Position numbers and translations under genes: made by a program. This document shows positions 23,011 through 24,802 of a stretch of DNA of 24,802 nt, piece after piece. The notes beneath the pieces are model-generated. The model was not told the origin of the DNA and made no database searches. It saw only the letters and a list, made by a program, of their open reading frames with translations. The DNA comes from JAHECQ01 sp047638695. Lineage in GTDB: Bacteria > Actinomycetota > Acidimicrobiia > Acidimicrobiales > SZUA-35. Positions within the stretch are counted from its first letter, which is position 1, and the number at the start of each line of letters is the position of its first letter. The stretch is taken from assembly GCA_047638695.1 (NCBI GenBank), contig JBLINY010000068.1:1-24802 (forward strand). Reading direction: 5' to 3'.

Positions 23011-23538
23011 ATGCCAGGTCCAAAGCATCCAGTAGGTGTCATCCTGATTGTCCTTGTCATCGTGACGGCAGCGTGCGGAAACTCTGACGCACAGAACACG
23101 AGCACATCCTCGGACATCGCATCAGTCGACTCAACGACCACACCGGACACGACGATGCCCGACCTCCGCCTTCCCCCACCGGAAATACCTGAGCAGTTCA
23201 CCGCCATCACGAACCTCGTCGCGAATGACGAAATCATCGATGTAGTCACCTCGCCCGACGTCCCAGAGGTCACCGTGATCAGGCTTGGAGCCGGCTCCCT
23301 GACCCCAGAACTCGAACAAATGCGCCTCGAAGTACTGGAAGCGGGGTCCCTGCTGGACACAGCGGGCTATGTCTTCGAGTGTCCGTTCACCCGGTCAGCG
23401 TTCAGTCAGTTTGTGACCTATCTCGACTCAGGAAGTTGGAAAGATGAGGCCTCGACGGCTGCCCTCGAGACCTCGGCCCGACTCGACGTTGACGTGTACA
23501 GCGGCCACCTTAACCTCGATCCACGGATCGGCTTCTGA
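23011..23538 (+). CDS. Lipoprotein paralogue, 3' end replaced by insertion-sequence DNA
   Basis: From ATG 23011 the protein has a signal peptide, PVGVILIVLVIVTAAC, with Cys22 as the lipidated residue, and a Ser/Thr/Asp-rich linker. It then has a domain related to the preceding gene: VTVIRLGAGSL matches VLIRLGAGNPI, and FECPFTRSAFSQFVTYLDSG matches FECSYTAAELAELLDYLDSE. The likeness fades after about DVDVYSGHL (near base 23515). The frame then runs about 8 codons into DNA that belongs with the transposase fragment, and stops at TGA 23536-23538. About 50 C-terminal residues present in the paralogue are missing. The start has GGAG at 22995-22998, rather far upstream. It is probably a truncated, non-functional copy. 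Confidence 0.65.
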   Translation: MPGPKHPVGVILIVLVIVTAACGNSDAQNTSTSSDIASVDSTTTPDTTMPDLRLPPPEIPEQFTAITNLVANDEIIDVVTSPDVPEVTVIRLGAGSLTPELEQMRLEVLEAGSLLDTAGYVFECPFTRSAFSQFVTYLDSGSWKDEASTAALETSARLDVDVYSGHLNLDPRIGF

Positions 23539-24471
23539 GGATCGGGCGTTGGACGGTCGTGGAGCTTCGATAGCCGACATGGTGGCTGGTCTGTGGTGCG
23601 GGGCGCGTCGAGGCAGGCGTTGTCGTCGGCCTTTGCCGCTGCTGTAGATCGTTTCGGCGACCTGGGCTCGGCCGCCGAGCGTGTAATCGATGTCGACCCA
23701 AGCGGTGTCCTCGATGCTGTCGATTGCTTGGCGCATGGACTTGTGCAGCCGGACGGTGATCGACCAGCCGACACGGTGGGCGTCGAGACGGTCGATCATT
23801 TTCCATGACCAGAACCCCGAATCAGCCCGCACGAACCTCGACCCGACAGCGCCCGCCCGGTTCAACACGCCAACGAGTTCATCAACGAAACGGTCGACGC
23901 CGCGTGCGGTGTTCGCCGATCCGTGTCGCATGCGTGCGAACAACACTTCACCAGTCCCGGCCCGTGTGGCGAGGAGCGGGTGGTAGCCCAGCACACGGGT
24001 GTAGCCGTAGCCGGCTGCTTTCTTCTGTTTGCCGTGGACCTCACAAATCGTGGAGTCCAAATCGATCACGAGGCGGTTGTCGCCGGGGCCGGCCTCGGCC
24101 GCCCAGGCTCGAGCCAACGCCCGGGAACAAACAGCATCGAGTTGGCGGACATGACCGAACGTGAAGCTGCGTAGGAACGTCCCGATAGTGGATGGAGCCA
24201 TCACCTTGAACGGCAACACTGCCTGAGTCGCATCGGCCCGCAGCACGTTGACGTGGTCGATGTGGGTGGCGCCGGCGATCATCGCAGCGACCAACGTCAG
24301 AATCTTGCGGCCCGGACGTGACGAACCCGTCGTGATCCGTTGATTGATCAGGGCTTCGAGGCCGAGGCGGGTCATCAGCGTGGCCGGCAAGATCAGGCCG
24401 GCGTTGGCCACGAGACAGTCGTGATTGAAGATTGGTTCCAACCGGTCGATTCTGCGCGATGATGCACTCAC
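23428..24471 (-). pseudogene. IS1380-like DDE transposase, C-terminal part lost
   Basis: The frame from ATG 24471 is transposase-like for about 285 residues. RLVIDLDSTICEVHGKQKK holds the first catalytic Asp (Asp139), and SRFVRADSGFWSWKM holds the second (Asp217), followed by GWSITVRLHKSMRQ and AQVAETIYSSGKGRRQR. Family members then continue with the third catalytic Glu and a conserved end (normally 430-500 residues in total). Here the sequence after about base 23630 is unlike a transposase in any frame, and it runs into the truncated lipoprotein gene on the other strand before stopping at 23428. The third acidic residue is therefore missing, and the enzyme cannot be active. The family name rests on the DLDST and ADSGF blocks. 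Confidence 0.75.
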
Positions 24472-24540
24472 AGAAAGTGCCTCCTGTGGCTGTGTGGTTG
24501 TTGATGTAGAAGACCAACAGACTCCCAGCTCAGGAGGCCT
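23520..24540 (-). mobile_element. Remnant of an IS1380-like insertion sequence (approximate limits)
   Basis: The element is defined by the transposase fragment. The right-hand end is probably near the sequence CAGCTCAGGAGGCC (about 24526-24539), which also forms an imperfect inverted repeat with CTCCTGTGGCTG at about 24480-24491. The left end cannot be set. It should carry a matching terminal repeat, but none is seen between 23400 and 23650, which agrees with a deletion that removed the transposase 3' end and the left terminus. No target duplication can be identified. Confidence 0.5.
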
Positions 24541-24599
24541 TTTTGGTGGACGCGGCCGACCTCACCCGCTCACGAAACGGTGAATCAAGGCTTAGGGGC

Positions 24600-24802
24600 T
24601 CAGCCGGTAGGTGGATTCTTGGGGCTCCATCGATCTCGGTAGTCGATGAGTCTGGCGATCATGAGCACGGTGGTGGCGAGGCGGAGTGCGGCGTGGCGGT
24701 GGCGGTTTCGCCGGTCGGTGTTGCGCCGGAGTTGACCGTAGTTCGACCACCACGAGTTGGCGGCTTCAACGATCCATCGCAGCCCGAGCGTGAGTCGGTG
24801 CG
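24600..24802 (-). CDS. IS5-like transposase, C-terminal fragment (partial, runs off the window)
   Basis: On the - strand the window end encodes 66 residues up to TGA 24602-24600. They include LGLRWIVEAANSWWSNYGQL, containing the RW-V/I-E block that carries the third catalytic Glu in IS5-family DDE transposases, then RHAALRLATTVLMIARLID and the end WSPKNPPTG. The rest of the gene lies beyond base 24802. The 60 bases between it and the IS1380-like remnant hold no gene that I can see. They probably contain the end of this second element. Confidence 0.7.
   Translation of the reverse strand, partial: HRLTLGLRWIVEAANSWWSNYGQLRRNTDRRNRHRHAALRLATTVLMIARLIDYRDRWSPKNPPTG

Noticed and set aside
23593..23986. 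Two + strand open frames over the transposase region
   Set aside because: They are antisense to the transposase fragment, with no protein-like features.

Overview
The window looks like the origin-proximal part of an actinobacterial chromosome, most likely class Acidimicrobiia. This is inferred from four things: the moderately high GC content; the order [recF tail]-DUF721/dciA-gyrB-gyrA-(TadE-like)-DUF3566-tRNA-Ile, which matches the dnaA-region synteny of mycobacteria and relatives; two mycothiol-dependent maleylpyruvate-isomerase-type proteins; and an M23 peptidase carrying DUF4214 repeats. dnaA, dnaN and most of recF would lie just left of base 1.

Bases 1-10460 are all on the + strand. They hold the replication and topology cluster (dciA-like, gyrB, gyrA), a TadE-like pseudopilin-type membrane protein, a DUF3566 membrane protein with a very acidic N-terminal domain of about 330 residues, tRNA-Ile(GAT), a secreted Kelch-repeat protein broken by a one-base frameshift, a 46-codon membrane ORF translationally coupled (TGATG) to a saccharopine-dehydrogenase-like oxidoreductase, and a FliA/WhiG-type sigma factor. 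The sigma gene is preceded by two identically spaced FliA-like promoter motifs.

Bases 10472-12708 (- strand) form a probable operon rpmB-rpmG-plsC-like-maleylpyruvate-isomerase-like. An exported M23 peptidase gene (+) diverges from it. Bases 14199-20283 (- strand) hold a hydantoinase/oxoprolinase pair (hyuA-hyuB, overlapping TAATG), a lipoprotein and a DHA2-type MFS exporter. Bases 20440-21937 hold two short unrecognised genes and a second maleylpyruvate-isomerase-like gene.

The right end (22178-24802) is accessory DNA. It has two related lipoprotein genes, the first frameshifted and the second cut off, then a decayed IS1380-like transposase that has lost its third catalytic residue, then the C-terminal end of an IS5-like transposase running off the window.

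No stretch longer than about 300 bases lacks a gene. The longest gaps are 21938-22177 (promoter side of two divergent genes), 12709-12917 (divergent, rpmB / M23 gene) and 20284-20439 (divergent). I see no CRISPR array, complete mobile element or defence system. The most informative non-coding signals are the paired FliA-type promoters at 9454-9543 and a recurring TANNNT box 5-9 bases before start codons, which suggests that several genes here are transcribed without a leader.
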